This document shows, piece after piece, positions 32,576 to 41,385 of a stretch of 43,999 bases of DNA (positions are counted from its first letter, which is position 1; each line of letters starts with the position of its first letter). The position numbers and the translations under genes are program-made. The stretch comes from an uncultured bacterium (lineage in GTDB: Bacteria > Bacteroidota > Bacteroidia > Bacteroidales > Bacteroidaceae). Below the pieces are notes generated by a model. The model was not told the DNA's origin, did no database searches, and was given only the letters and a program-made list of their open reading frames with translations. The stretch covers positions 1 through 43,999 of the forward strand of contig CAJMQU010000037.1 of assembly GCA_905215555.1 (NCBI GenBank), read 5' to 3'.

Positions 32576-35500
32576 TTAGAAAGTAATATTAACACCTAAA
32601 TTATAAGTTTTGGTAATAGGATAAGTATCTTGATTATTGGGTTTACATTCCGGATCCATAATGCCGAATTTATCAAAAGTCAGCAAATTATACCCAGAGA
32701 CCTTAAGTCCCAGTTTACTAATACCAATTTTCTTCAACACTTGTACATCTGTAAATTCATACCCGATTGTCACAGATTTCAATCTTAAATAAGAACCATC
32801 CTTAATCCATAAAGTCGATTGCTTGCTATTATGCGACAAACTATTTTCAGAAAAGCGAGGCATAGTCGCAGTTTCTGCTGTTTCGGGTGTCCAACGATTT
32901 TCTACATGATAAGAGAATAAGCCCAATGATTGCCCACCTCCATTACCGAAAGGCGTTCTGAACTCATTGGCCAGCACAAGCGAGCGGTCTGTAACTCCCA
33001 ACCAGTTCATCGTAAAGAACCATCCTTTGTAATTCACTCCGTAATTCAAACCGAATGTATAGGATGGACGAATCGGATATCCTATCTCACGTTGATCGTC
33101 CGTATCAATCACATCATCACCATTCAAATCTTTATATTTCACATCACCCGGGTATACAGGCACTTTAGGATCTGGCAATCCATCGATCAACGTCTTTCCG
33201 TCTTCTTTAAAATCAGCATCCGAATAAAAACCTTCGGATACATAGCCGAAAATGGCACCTACTGATTTTCCAGTACGCCATAAATAAGGTTCATTGGGTT
33301 CCACCTCATCTTGTTCTATAATTTTATTCTTCGAATAAGAAACATTACCATTGGCCCAATAACGGAAATCATTAATCTTGTCTTCCCATTTCACTTCCAC
33401 TTCATAACCATGATTCTTCACACGTCCCATGTTCACTACCGGCAAAATGCTTGATGTCAAACTGGAGATCATAGGAATAGTAGAGCGGCTGATTAAAATG
33501 TCCTTACGATCTTCAAAGAAGATATCGGCCGTTACTTTAAGACGGCTCTTCAGAAAATAGACATCAATACCGTAATTCTGCTTCAAAGCAGTTTCCCAAG
33601 TCACGTTCCGGTTTCCAAGGCGTCTTTCTATCGCAGCGGGTATCCAATAGGTCGAATTATAGCCAAAGTTATAACCATGAGGATATCCTTTCCACGCCGT
33701 TTGATTACCTTGCTGATCTACTAAATAGGCATCTGCTAAATAAAGGAAACGGTTATTATTCATATTATCATTTCCGACCAATCCCACAGAAGCACGCAAT
33801 TTTAAATAATCAACTACCTTTTGTTTCTTCATAAACGGCTCCTCCGAAATAATATAACCGATAGAACCGGCAGGAAAAGCACCAAAACGTTTATCCGGTG
33901 CGAAATTCTCCGAACCATTGTAGCCGAAATTAAACTCTGCCATATAGCGTGATTTATAATCATACGTCAAACGCCCGACAAGTCCTACGTAAGCAGCAGG
34001 AACATCAGAATACTGAACCGGATAGTATTTCTTACTCTGATTATACAGCAACAATCCACCTACATTGTGATTGCCAAACTTACGATTGTAGCGCAAACTT
34101 GCCTCCAAATACCAGTTACGCCCTCTTGTCGTCTCTTCATCAAAGGCCAGAAATGGAGTGGCGTAGTCATTCAGCACTCTATAGACAACAGTCTTGTTGT
34201 AATTGGGGTCATCAGACAGCGGATGATCTGCTCCCGGCTGATATCCCTCCAATTCTGACTGATAATGAGGTTCATATCGAATGGTTTGCGAACGTGTTCT
34301 GCTCTTCGAATAAGAGTAGGATGTATTATAGGCTCCTTTTACCTCAGCGGAAAGGCCTTTAGTTATCACATCCAGCTTCTGAATCAGCGTCAAATCCATA
34401 TTCATGGTGTTAGCTGTCTTATCTTTATAACCTAAATCATAAAATCCCTTTAATACATTATTATTCATCAAAACTCCTTCGTATTTCTGAGGATTCATCA
34501 CAATCAATTTCCCGTCGATGACCCCCGGACTACAAAAAGGTTGTGACAGATTGCCAAAGCCAGCGCCTTTAGGCTCATGAGTCACACCGACAATTCCGCC
34601 AAGTCCCAACTTCAGGACAGTAGATTTCGTCAAGTCCAAATCCAGATTAGCCAGATAATTATAACGGTTATAAGTATAATTGTTCTTATAGTCCAACTCC
34701 TCAAATTGACGGAACAAACCATTCTGGTATAGGAACCCCAATGAAATAAAATAGCGTACCCTATCCGTACCTCCTGATATATTGAGATTATGCTGTGTCT
34801 GAATGGATGTCTTGTTCAGCAAATAATTCCTCCAATTCACATTAGGATACATGATAGGTTCATCATTTAAACGAAAACGTTCTAATACATAATCATCAAA
34901 TGAAGGTGCTTTCCCATCGTGCGCCTTCATTTCATTATGACATAGAGCATACGTATAACTATCCGCCATCTCCAACAAACGCGTAGGTTGTGTCAGACCG
35001 AAAGAAGAAGAAAGAGAAATTTTCGCTTTTCCCTCTGCCCCTCGTTTAGTGGTAACAAGCACTACTCCGTTAGCTCCACGCACACCAAACACAGCTGTAG
35101 CTGAAGCATCTTTCAATACACTGACACTTTCTATCTCATTAGGGTCCATCTGAAAGAAAGAACGTTCCACACCGTCTACCAATATCAATGGTTGCGAACC
35201 GGCTTCTGTCAACGAACCGACTCCACGTACATAGATGGAGGGATCTTCCGCACCAGGTTGCCCACTTGTTGATACTGAAGACAGACCGGTGATCTGACCA
35301 GCTAGTGCATTGGCAACACTAGCATTAGGTGAACGTAACAGAGCCTCATTCTTTACAGATGAAATAGCCCCTGTCAGTGTTTCCTTTTTCTGAACACCAT
35401 AAGCCACAACAGTTACCTCATTCAATTCATTCGCAACTTCAAGTAAAGTCACCTTTACATCTTTCTTACCTTTCAAAGCTACTTCCTGCGTTTGATAGCC

Positions 35501-35740
35501 AATAAAGGAAATCACCAAAACAGCTTTCTCCAGGTTAGGGACACTCAGTCTGAATTTCCCGTCAAGGTCGGTAATGACTCCTATAGAAGAGTCTTTCAAT
35601 CTTACGTTTGCTCCTATTACTTCCAAACCACTTTCATCATATACAATACCTTGTACTGTAATAACCTGAGCATGTCCTACAAGTCCGGTACTGAGTAAAA
35701 TCAGCAACCAAACCCATTTAAGAATCATTTTTTGCATCAT
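32576..35740 (-). CDS. SusC-like TonB-dependent transporter (pair A)
   Basis: The 1054-residue product has the full SusC layout. A signal peptide (ending near VGHAQ) precedes a carboxypeptidase-regulatory-like domain at about 25-105 (ITVQGIVYDESGLEVIGANVRLKDSSIG, FRLSVPNLEKAVLVISFIGYQTQEV). The TonB-box region is around ELNEVTVVAYGVQKKETLTGA, followed by the plug with YVRGVGSLTEAGSQPLILVDGVERSF and VFGVRGANGVVLVTTKRG, then the barrel ending ITKTYNLGVNITF. It imports oligosaccharides across the outer membrane using TonB energy. It follows the GH88 gene by 61 bases, a gap that contains a stable RNA hairpin, and precedes its SusD by 4 bases. Confidence 0.96.
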   Translation of the reverse strand: MMQKMILKWVWLLILLSTGLVGHAQVITVQGIVYDESGLEVIGANVRLKDSSIGVITDLDGKFRLSVPNLEKAVLVISFIGYQTQEVALKGKKDVKVTLLEVANELNEVTVVAYGVQKKETLTGAISSVKNEALLRSPNASVANALAGQITGLSSVSTSGQPGAEDPSIYVRGVGSLTEAGSQPLILVDGVERSFFQMDPNEIESVSVLKDASATAVFGVRGANGVVLVTTKRGAEGKAKISLSSSFGLTQPTRLLEMADSYTYALCHNEMKAHDGKAPSFDDYVLERFRLNDEPIMYPNVNWRNYLLNKTSIQTQHNLNISGGTDRVRYFISLGFLYQNGLFRQFEELDYKNNYTYNRYNYLANLDLDLTKSTVLKLGLGGIVGVTHEPKGAGFGNLSQPFCSPGVIDGKLIVMNPQKYEGVLMNNNVLKGFYDLGYKDKTANTMNMDLTLIQKLDVITKGLSAEVKGAYNTSYSYSKSRTRSQTIRYEPHYQSELEGYQPGADHPLSDDPNYNKTVVYRVLNDYATPFLAFDEETTRGRNWYLEASLRYNRKFGNHNVGGLLLYNQSKKYYPVQYSDVPAAYVGLVGRLTYDYKSRYMAEFNFGYNGSENFAPDKRFGAFPAGSIGYIISEEPFMKKQKVVDYLKLRASVGLVGNDNMNNNRFLYLADAYLVDQQGNQTAWKGYPHGYNFGYNSTYWIPAAIERRLGNRNVTWETALKQNYGIDVYFLKSRLKVTADIFFEDRKDILISRSTIPMISSLTSSILPVVNMGRVKNHGYEVEVKWEDKINDFRYWANGNVSYSKNKIIEQDEVEPNEPYLWRTGKSVGAIFGYVSEGFYSDADFKEDGKTLIDGLPDPKVPVYPGDVKYKDLNGDDVIDTDDQREIGYPIRPSYTFGLNYGVNYKGWFFTMNWLGVTDRSLVLANEFRTPFGNGGGQSLGLFSYHVENRWTPETAETATMPRFSENSLSHNSKQSTLWIKDGSYLRLKSVTIGYEFTDVQVLKKIGISKLGLKVSGYNLLTFDKFGIMDPECKPNNQDTYPITKTYNLGVNITF

Positions 35741-35753
35741 AAAATTAGATTAT

Positions 35754-35779
35754 GTGTCTACTGCTTATGCAATAGACAC
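35754..35779 (-). promoter_or_regulatory. RNA hairpin in the leader of the pair A susC gene
   Basis: On the - strand the arms GTGTCTA and TAGACAC pair perfectly, followed by a U-G pair and TGC/GCA, closing an ATAA loop: an 11-pair stem. On the other strand the U-G pair would be a C-A mismatch, so the structure fits - strand RNA. It lies 14 bases before the susC ATG and has no T-run, so it is not a terminator. It may be an RNA-processing, stability or translation-control element. Confidence 0.5.
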
Positions 35780-35801
35780 GGTTAGTATTAAGATCATTTT
35801 T

Positions 35802-37004
35802 TTACTTCTCCAAATCTCGCTTTCTCATCAATGCCTCCAAAAAATAATAATCAGCATAATTCAAGGGAACATCTATCTCTTGTCCATGAGGAATGCTTCC
35901 TACTGAATGTTTCAATAGAAAAAAGCCATTCGTCCCTTCTTCAGCCCGATAGGCGGAAGTGCTTAACGTTTCTATTATCAGATCGGCAGTTTCTTTGTAT
36001 TTCGTACCAGGAAGATAGGTGTCCAATTCATAGAGGGCAGAAGCTGTGATTGCCGCTGCTGAAACATCACGAGGTTCATTAGGGATATTCAATGCATCAT
36101 AATCCCAATAGGGAATTAAATCCGTCGGTAGATTCTTATTAGTAAAAATAAAATTGTAAATATTCTGTGCCTGTGTCAGATATTCAGTGTTATATGTATA
36201 GCGATAACACATCGTGTAGCCATAAAGCGCCCAAGCCTGACCTCTGGCCCAAGCAGATTCATCTGCATATCCCTGCGCAGTTTGTTTACTTCTCACTTCC
36301 CCGGTCTCCGGATCATAATCGACTACATGGTAACAGCTATAGTCGGTACGGAAATGATTTTGAAGAGTTTTGTCTGCATGACTGGCCGCCATAGTATAAT
36401 AGGTAGAATCCCCGGTCAGACGTGCGGCCTCAAACAGAAGTTCCAGATTCATCATATTATCAATGATAACCGGGCATTTCCAACCTCTCTTGGCTTGCCA
36501 GCCCCTATCCACATCCCATGATTGAAATATCCCTGCTTTCTCACGAAAACGAGTGGAAAGGGATTTTGCCGCTTGCACAATTACCGGACGATAATCCCTT
36601 CCTCCTACCCTCATTCCATTCAAGAAGCTACATCCGACCATGAACCCTACATCATGATGCCAAGTCAGATATTGAACAGAATCCAGTGCTTCGGTGTACT
36701 TCACTGCTAAAGTTCTCCACTCTTTATCTCCCGTCAAATTGTATAAATGCCATATACTTCCCGGAAAAAAACCGCTGGTCCAGTCACTATAGGGGACATA
36801 AACTATATTTCCTTCTTTATCCAGCGTACGGGGATTCAGAATCTCTTTACTATTCTCCTCCATTAATTTAACTTGTGAAGAGTACTGCGCAACAGCATTC
36901 CTGACATTGTCAGGAAGAATACCTCCTACTGCAATAGGCTTGGGCCTACACCCTCCTAACATAAATAGTGAAAATCCGACCAGTGTTAACAAAGAGTTTC
37001 TCAT
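35802..37004 (-). CDS. GH88 unsaturated glucuronyl hydrolase (lipoprotein)
   Basis: The start is the ATG at 37004 (MRNSLLTLVG); the frame extends two codons up to a TTG, which is less likely. The 400-residue product has a lipobox MLGGC (C19). GH88 motifs are VPYSDWTSGFFPGSIWHLY, D118 in WHHDVGFMVG, D182 in IIDNMMNLELL, and SAWARGQAWALYGYTMCYRYT. D118 and D182 match the two catalytic aspartates of the family. GH88 enzymes remove the 4,5-unsaturated uronic acid left on oligosaccharides by polysaccharide lyases, so this fits the PL8 module encoded in the same operon. It is the first gene of the - strand PUL operon, with a -7 box at 37037-37044, and lies divergent from the hybrid two-component regulator. 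Confidence 0.93.
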   Translation of the reverse strand: MRNSLLTLVGFSLFMLGGCRPKPIAVGGILPDNVRNAVAQYSSQVKLMEENSKEILNPRTLDKEGNIVYVPYSDWTSGFFPGSIWHLYNLTGDKEWRTLAVKYTEALDSVQYLTWHHDVGFMVGCSFLNGMRVGGRDYRPVIVQAAKSLSTRFREKAGIFQSWDVDRGWQAKRGWKCPVIIDNMMNLELLFEAARLTGDSTYYTMAASHADKTLQNHFRTDYSCYHVVDYDPETGEVRSKQTAQGYADESAWARGQAWALYGYTMCYRYTYNTEYLTQAQNIYNFIFTNKNLPTDLIPYWDYDALNIPNEPRDVSAAAITASALYELDTYLPGTKYKETADLIIETLSTSAYRAEEGTNGFFLLKHSVGSIPHGQEIDVPLNYADYYFLEALMRKRDLEK

Positions 37005-37036
37005 ATACAAATTATTAATAAAACTAAATGGTATCG

Positions 37037-37044
37037 CAAATGTA
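37037..37044 (-). promoter_or_regulatory. -7 box of the PUL operon (before GH88)
   Basis: TACATTTG on the - strand fits TAnnTTTG and predicts a start near 37030, about 26 bases before the GH88 ATG. The GTACAT elements lie 55-110 bases upstream. Confidence 0.6.
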
Positions 37045-37098
37045 GATTACCCATAAAAAACAGAACCGTAGTGGGTATACAGAAAACATACATTGTCA

Positions 37099-37154
37099 GT
37101 ACATCCCTCCACTCAAAACAGAAAATGTACTCAGAAAACACCTGTTTTGTACAT
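37099..37154. promoter_or_regulatory. Candidate operator: three GTACAT elements between the divergent PUL promoters
   Basis: GTACAT occurs at 37099-37104, as its reverse complement ATGTAC at 37125-37130, and again at 37149-37154, centred 26 and 24 bases apart. CAGAAAA is also repeated at 37080, 37119 and 37132, and AAAACAG at 37114 is inverted as CTGTTTT at 37142. The array sits between the GH88 and regulator promoters, where the regulator's AraC-type domain would be expected to bind. Confidence 0.35.
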
Positions 37155-37196
37155 AAACGACGGTTATAACATATTCATTTTCTAATTAAAAAGGAG

Positions 37197-37204
37197 TATC
37201 TTTG
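37197..37204 (+). promoter_or_regulatory. -7 box of the hybrid two-component regulator gene
   Basis: TATCTTTG fits TAnnTTTG exactly and predicts a start near 37211. This excludes the in-frame TTG at 37202 and leaves the ATG at 37235 as the first well-placed start that gives a signal peptide. Confidence 0.65.
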
Positions 37205-37234
37205 CACTGTTGTCTAATGCTCTTAGAAAAACAC

Positions 37235-40200
37235 ATGATGAACTTTAAAAGCTTCTTTCTTCTAATTTGTAGTTGCATTTTAGTTATACCTAATAGTAAA
37301 GCGCAAGATATATCTTTCGACCATCTGACTATAAACGAAGGATTGGCACATAATTCAGTTATGTCCGTTTATCAAGATCCTAAAGGGTTTGTATGGATAG
37401 GTACACGCAACGGAGTCTGTTTATACAATGGCAAAGAGTTTACCACCTACAAATATCAAAAGAATGTTCCCAATAGTCTTATCTACAATAATATATCTCA
37501 AATAACCGGGAATAATGAGGATGAGATTTATTTTATGACTTCCAAAGGTATATCTGTTCTTCAATTATCCAAAAACGAACTATCAACCCTCATTCAGGGA
37601 ACCATACGTTCCATGTTTTACCACAAGCAACTTTACATTACTCAGAATAACACAATCTACCGCTATGAAGACAAACAATTTAAAGAATACTACAAAATAA
37701 AAGAATTAGACAGCTATATCACTTCCCTGTACATTTGTGATGAGTTCATACTAATAGGAACTGAAAGACAAGGACTTTTCCGCCTGGATTGCCATGAGCA
37801 TAAACTCAGCAATCTCTTACCTGAAATTTATGTCGAAGACATATTTAAGGACTCTACCGGTAAGTTTTGGATTGGAACCATGAATCATGGTATTTATATA
37901 ATGGAGGAAGATTCGTTTATCAACTTCCAACATAAACAGGATGATCCTTCAAGCATCAGTTCCAACTTCATCCGTTGCTTTTGTGAAGACAAGCAGGGTA
38001 ACGTGTGGATTGGTACCTTCAACGGACTCAATAAATATAATGCTTCTAATCAAACTTTCACCAGCTATAAAAAACAGAATAAAGAAAAAAGTCTTACTCA
38101 TTCTTCCATTTGGGCTTTATTATGTGATAAACAGGGTACTATTTGGATTGGCACCTACTTTGGAGGCATTAATTATTTTCATCCGGAGAACCAAATCTAC
38201 CGACATTATCAAGTATCATTTCAAGAGGGAGAAGGGCTCAGTTCTCCCATTGTGGGTAGCATGACCGAAGACAGTCAACATAATCTATGGATTGCAACCG
38301 AAGGAGGAGGAATAAACAAATACGATTCTCAAAATAATAAATTCCAATGGTACAGGCATAAAGAGTACTCAAACAGTATCTCGCATGACAATGTAAAGGC
38401 CATATATTATGATAAGGACAAGGAAGCCTTATGGATAGGTACTCATATGGGAGGACTCAACAAACTAAATATTCAAAACGAGCATTTTACGCATTATCCT
38501 TTGGAAGGTGACCAATCTCAATCCTCCATTTCAAAAACGATTCGAGACATTGTACCCTATAAAGACAAACTTATTCTAGCCACACACAGCGGAATAAGCG
38601 TATTTAATCCCCAGACCGGTCAATACAAATCGTTGTTTCAGGATAAATCCAATAAAATTCATTTCGCCACTTCTGTATGTGTGGATCATCACAACACTCT
38701 ATGGATTGGCGGTGATGGCAAAGCTGTATACAGATATTCATTCACCGACAAGGTTTTACAAATCTACAAACATAATCATGCCTTAAAGCAAAGTATCAGT
38801 AGCAATAGTGTCAATCGAATCTATGAAGACAGCCAAAAACGCCTATGGTTCTGCACCAATGAAAGTGGCATTGATTTATACCGATATGAAACAGATGACT
38901 TCGAAAACTTCGATGAGCAACATCATGGGTTAGGAAGTAATTATGTATATGATGTATGTGAACTCTCACCAGACAAACTATTATTCATCACCGACTCCGG
39001 CTTTTCCATTCTGGATTATCCTACCCGCAAATTCCAAAACTACAATAAGAAGAACGGAATACCGCTATCAGCCCCCAATGAACGTTCCGTCTATAAGGCA
39101 AGCAATGGAAATATATTCATTGGAGGTGTAGACGGTATGATCTCATTCAGATCGGAAGCCATCAACCCCACTCCGCAAAGTTATAATATTTATCCATTCC
39201 GCTTACTCGTAAATGGTGAAGTGATTCAAGTGAATGACAAGAGTCACATACTCAATAAGGATCTAACTTACTCACCACAAATTACATTGAAATCCCATCA
39301 GTCTATGTTCAGTATTGAATATACCACTACAAACTATATACCTTTCAATCAAGATGAAATAGAATATTTTCTGAAAGGATTCTCACAAAGCTGGACCAAT
39401 ATGCGTAATCAGCAAGCCATCACATACACTAACCTGAATCCCGGCAAATATACACTCATTGTACGTGCCAAAAACAACCCGATTATTTCCGAAAGCAGAC
39501 TGGATATTGAAATTCTTCCTCCTTTTTATCGCACGGTATGGGCCTATCTGCTATATACGCTATGTATATGCTGCGTCCTCTTTTATCTGATTCGCACGTA
39601 CAACAACCATATCAAGTTACAGGAGTCGCTAAAATATGAAAAGAAACATGCCGAGGATATAGAAAAGCTCAATCAAGTTAAACTACGTTTCTTTACTAAC
39701 ATTTCACATGAATTTCGTACTCCACTCACGCTAATTATCGGACAAATGGAAATGTTGTTGCAAATGAGGTCTTTTGTCCCAACTGTTTATAACAGAATAT
39801 TAGGCGTCTACAAGAGCAGTCTGCAATTAAGAGAACTGATTACTGAATTACTCGATTTCCGTAAACAAGAGCAAGGATATATGACAATAAAAGCCTGTGA
39901 ATCAAACCTTGTCGATTTCGTATACGAAAACTTTCTGCTTTTTCAAGAATATGCCATGCAACATAAGATATCCTTCCATTTCCACAAGACGCATGATAAC
40001 ATCCCCATCTGGTATGACCCTAAGCAGATGCAAAAAGTAATGAATAACCTCCTCTCGAATGCTTTTAAGCATACAAAGGAAGGTGGTCGCATTTCAGTAT
40101 CCGTAAGAAAAGGAAACCATGAAGCCATCATTGAAGTAACCGATAATGGAACCGGAATCCCACCTCAAAATATCGATAAGATTTTTAACCGTTTCTATCA

Positions 40201-41290
40201 AACCGAGCAAATAGAATCATCCACTTACACAGGCACAGGAATCGGTTTATCACTTACCAAAGGTATTGTAGAGCTACATCATGGTACGATAGAGGTTTAT
40301 AGTGATCCGGGAGAGGCTACGACTTTCAATGTACACCTACCCAGTGGCAGAGAACATCTGACCCCAGAGCAGATCAATGAGCAGAACAGTGATTTACAAT
40401 TAACTTTGCCCAATATACCTCATCCGACCTTTTTTCCGGATGAACATGAATTCGACATGCTGAATACAGAATCAGCTATTGAAAAGAATAAAGAAGCCAA
40501 AATACTGATTATAGAAGACAATACCTCGTTGCGCGAAATGCTTAAGAATATATTTGAGACATTCTATAATGTAATGGTGGCTTCTAATGGAGCGGAAGGC
40601 TGGGAAATCGTTCAGGCAACGCATCCCAACCTTGTATTAAGCGATGTGGTAATGCCTATATTATCAGGGACGGAACTATGTAAACTTATCAAAGAGAATA
40701 TAGATACCTGCCATATCCCCGTTGTCCTGCTCACTGCCCAAACTGCCATTGAACACAATCTGGAAGGATTACGCATTGGAGCAGATGATTATATCACCAA
40801 ACCATTCAACATAAACCTTCTATTATCTCGCTGCAACAATCTTGTCAATAACCGGATTATGCTACAAGAGAAATTCAGTAAGCAACTTCAAGCAATGCCG
40901 CAAATGCTGGCTACAAATCCCTTAGACAAAGAATTCATAGACAAAGCGATGAGCATCATAGAAATACATCTTGATGACACCAATTTCAATGTAGATGTCT
41001 TTGCACGCGAAATGGGAATAGCTCGTACCAAACTATTCAATAAATTAAAAGACATCACCGGTCAAACCCCTTACGATTTCATAATCACCGTCCGTCTGAA
41101 ACGGGCAGCACTCATGCTGAAGAATAATCCGGAACTAAACATCTCGGAAATAGCAGATCATTTAGGTTTTTCTTCACCCAGGCAATTCACCAAATGCTTT
41201 AAAACTAAATACCACATCATTCCGCAAGCATACCGGAAAAATGAAACGCCTGGCGACAAAAAAGATGCAGAAGACGATGAGAAAGAGTAA
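37235..41290 (+). CDS. Hybrid two-component system sensor/regulator (HTCS) of the PUL
   Basis: The 1351-residue product combines a whole phosphorelay in one protein. A signal peptide (MMNFKSFFLLICSCILVIPNSKAQ) is followed by a periplasmic sensor of two beta-propellers. These carry repeated motifs such as GFVWIGTRNG, GKFWIGTMNHG, GNVWIGTFNG and GTIWIGTYFGG, then a Y_Y_Y domain. One membrane helix lies near 768-790 (VWAYLLYTLCICCVLFYLI). The kinase has H825 in SHEFRTPLT and ATP-binding boxes NNLLSNAFKHT, DNGTGIPP and GTGIGLSL. A receiver has D1137 in LSDVVMP, and a C-terminal AraC-type DNA-binding domain ends the protein. HTCS proteins bind an oligosaccharide in the periplasm and activate the adjacent PUL. 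The start at 37235 is chosen from the -7 box at 37197; an ATG at 37217 is also in frame. It faces away from the GH88-led operon. Confidence 0.95.
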   Translation: MMNFKSFFLLICSCILVIPNSKAQDISFDHLTINEGLAHNSVMSVYQDPKGFVWIGTRNGVCLYNGKEFTTYKYQKNVPNSLIYNNISQITGNNEDEIYFMTSKGISVLQLSKNELSTLIQGTIRSMFYHKQLYITQNNTIYRYEDKQFKEYYKIKELDSYITSLYICDEFILIGTERQGLFRLDCHEHKLSNLLPEIYVEDIFKDSTGKFWIGTMNHGIYIMEEDSFINFQHKQDDPSSISSNFIRCFCEDKQGNVWIGTFNGLNKYNASNQTFTSYKKQNKEKSLTHSSIWALLCDKQGTIWIGTYFGGINYFHPENQIYRHYQVSFQEGEGLSSPIVGSMTEDSQHNLWIATEGGGINKYDSQNNKFQWYRHKEYSNSISHDNVKAIYYDKDKEALWIGTHMGGLNKLNIQNEHFTHYPLEGDQSQSSISKTIRDIVPYKDKLILATHSGISVFNPQTGQYKSLFQDKSNKIHFATSVCVDHHNTLWIGGDGKAVYRYSFTDKVLQIYKHNHALKQSISSNSVNRIYEDSQKRLWFCTNESGIDLYRYETDDFENFDEQHHGLGSNYVYDVCELSPDKLLFITDSGFSILDYPTRKFQNYNKKNGIPLSAPNERSVYKASNGNIFIGGVDGMISFRSEAINPTPQSYNIYPFRLLVNGEVIQVNDKSHILNKDLTYSPQITLKSHQSMFSIEYTTTNYIPFNQDEIEYFLKGFSQSWTNMRNQQAITYTNLNPGKYTLIVRAKNNPIISESRLDIEILPPFYRTVWAYLLYTLCICCVLFYLIRTYNNHIKLQESLKYEKKHAEDIEKLNQVKLRFFTNISHEFRTPLTLIIGQMEMLLQMRSFVPTVYNRILGVYKSSLQLRELITELLDFRKQEQGYMTIKACESNLVDFVYENFLLFQEYAMQHKISFHFHKTHDNIPIWYDPKQMQKVMNNLLSNAFKHTKEGGRISVSVRKGNHEAIIEVTDNGTGIPPQNIDKIFNRFYQTEQIESSTYTGTGIGLSLTKGIVELHHGTIEVYSDPGEATTFNVHLPSGREHLTPEQINEQNSDLQLTLPNIPHPTFFPDEHEFDMLNTESAIEKNKEAKILIIEDNTSLREMLKNIFETFYNVMVASNGAEGWEIVQATHPNLVLSDVVMPILSGTELCKLIKENIDTCHIPVVLLTAQTAIEHNLEGLRIGADDYITKPFNINLLLSRCNNLVNNRIMLQEKFSKQLQAMPQMLATNPLDKEFIDKAMSIIEIHLDDTNFNVDVFAREMGIARTKLFNKLKDITGQTPYDFIITVRLKRAALMLKNNPELNISEIADHLGFSSPRQFTKCFKTKYHIIPQAYRKNETPGDKKDAEDDEKE

Positions 41291-41385
41291 TGTGTACTCA
41301 ACAAGCACGTTTCATGTATAGAGAATGCACTTCCCCATAAAAATGTTTTCATTCCTTTGCCGATGATAAGAACTTAACTGGTAAT

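Noticed and set aside
37202..37234. TTG start of the HTCS gene at 37202
   Set aside because: The codon lies inside the TATCTTTG -7 box, so it would not be transcribed from that promoter.
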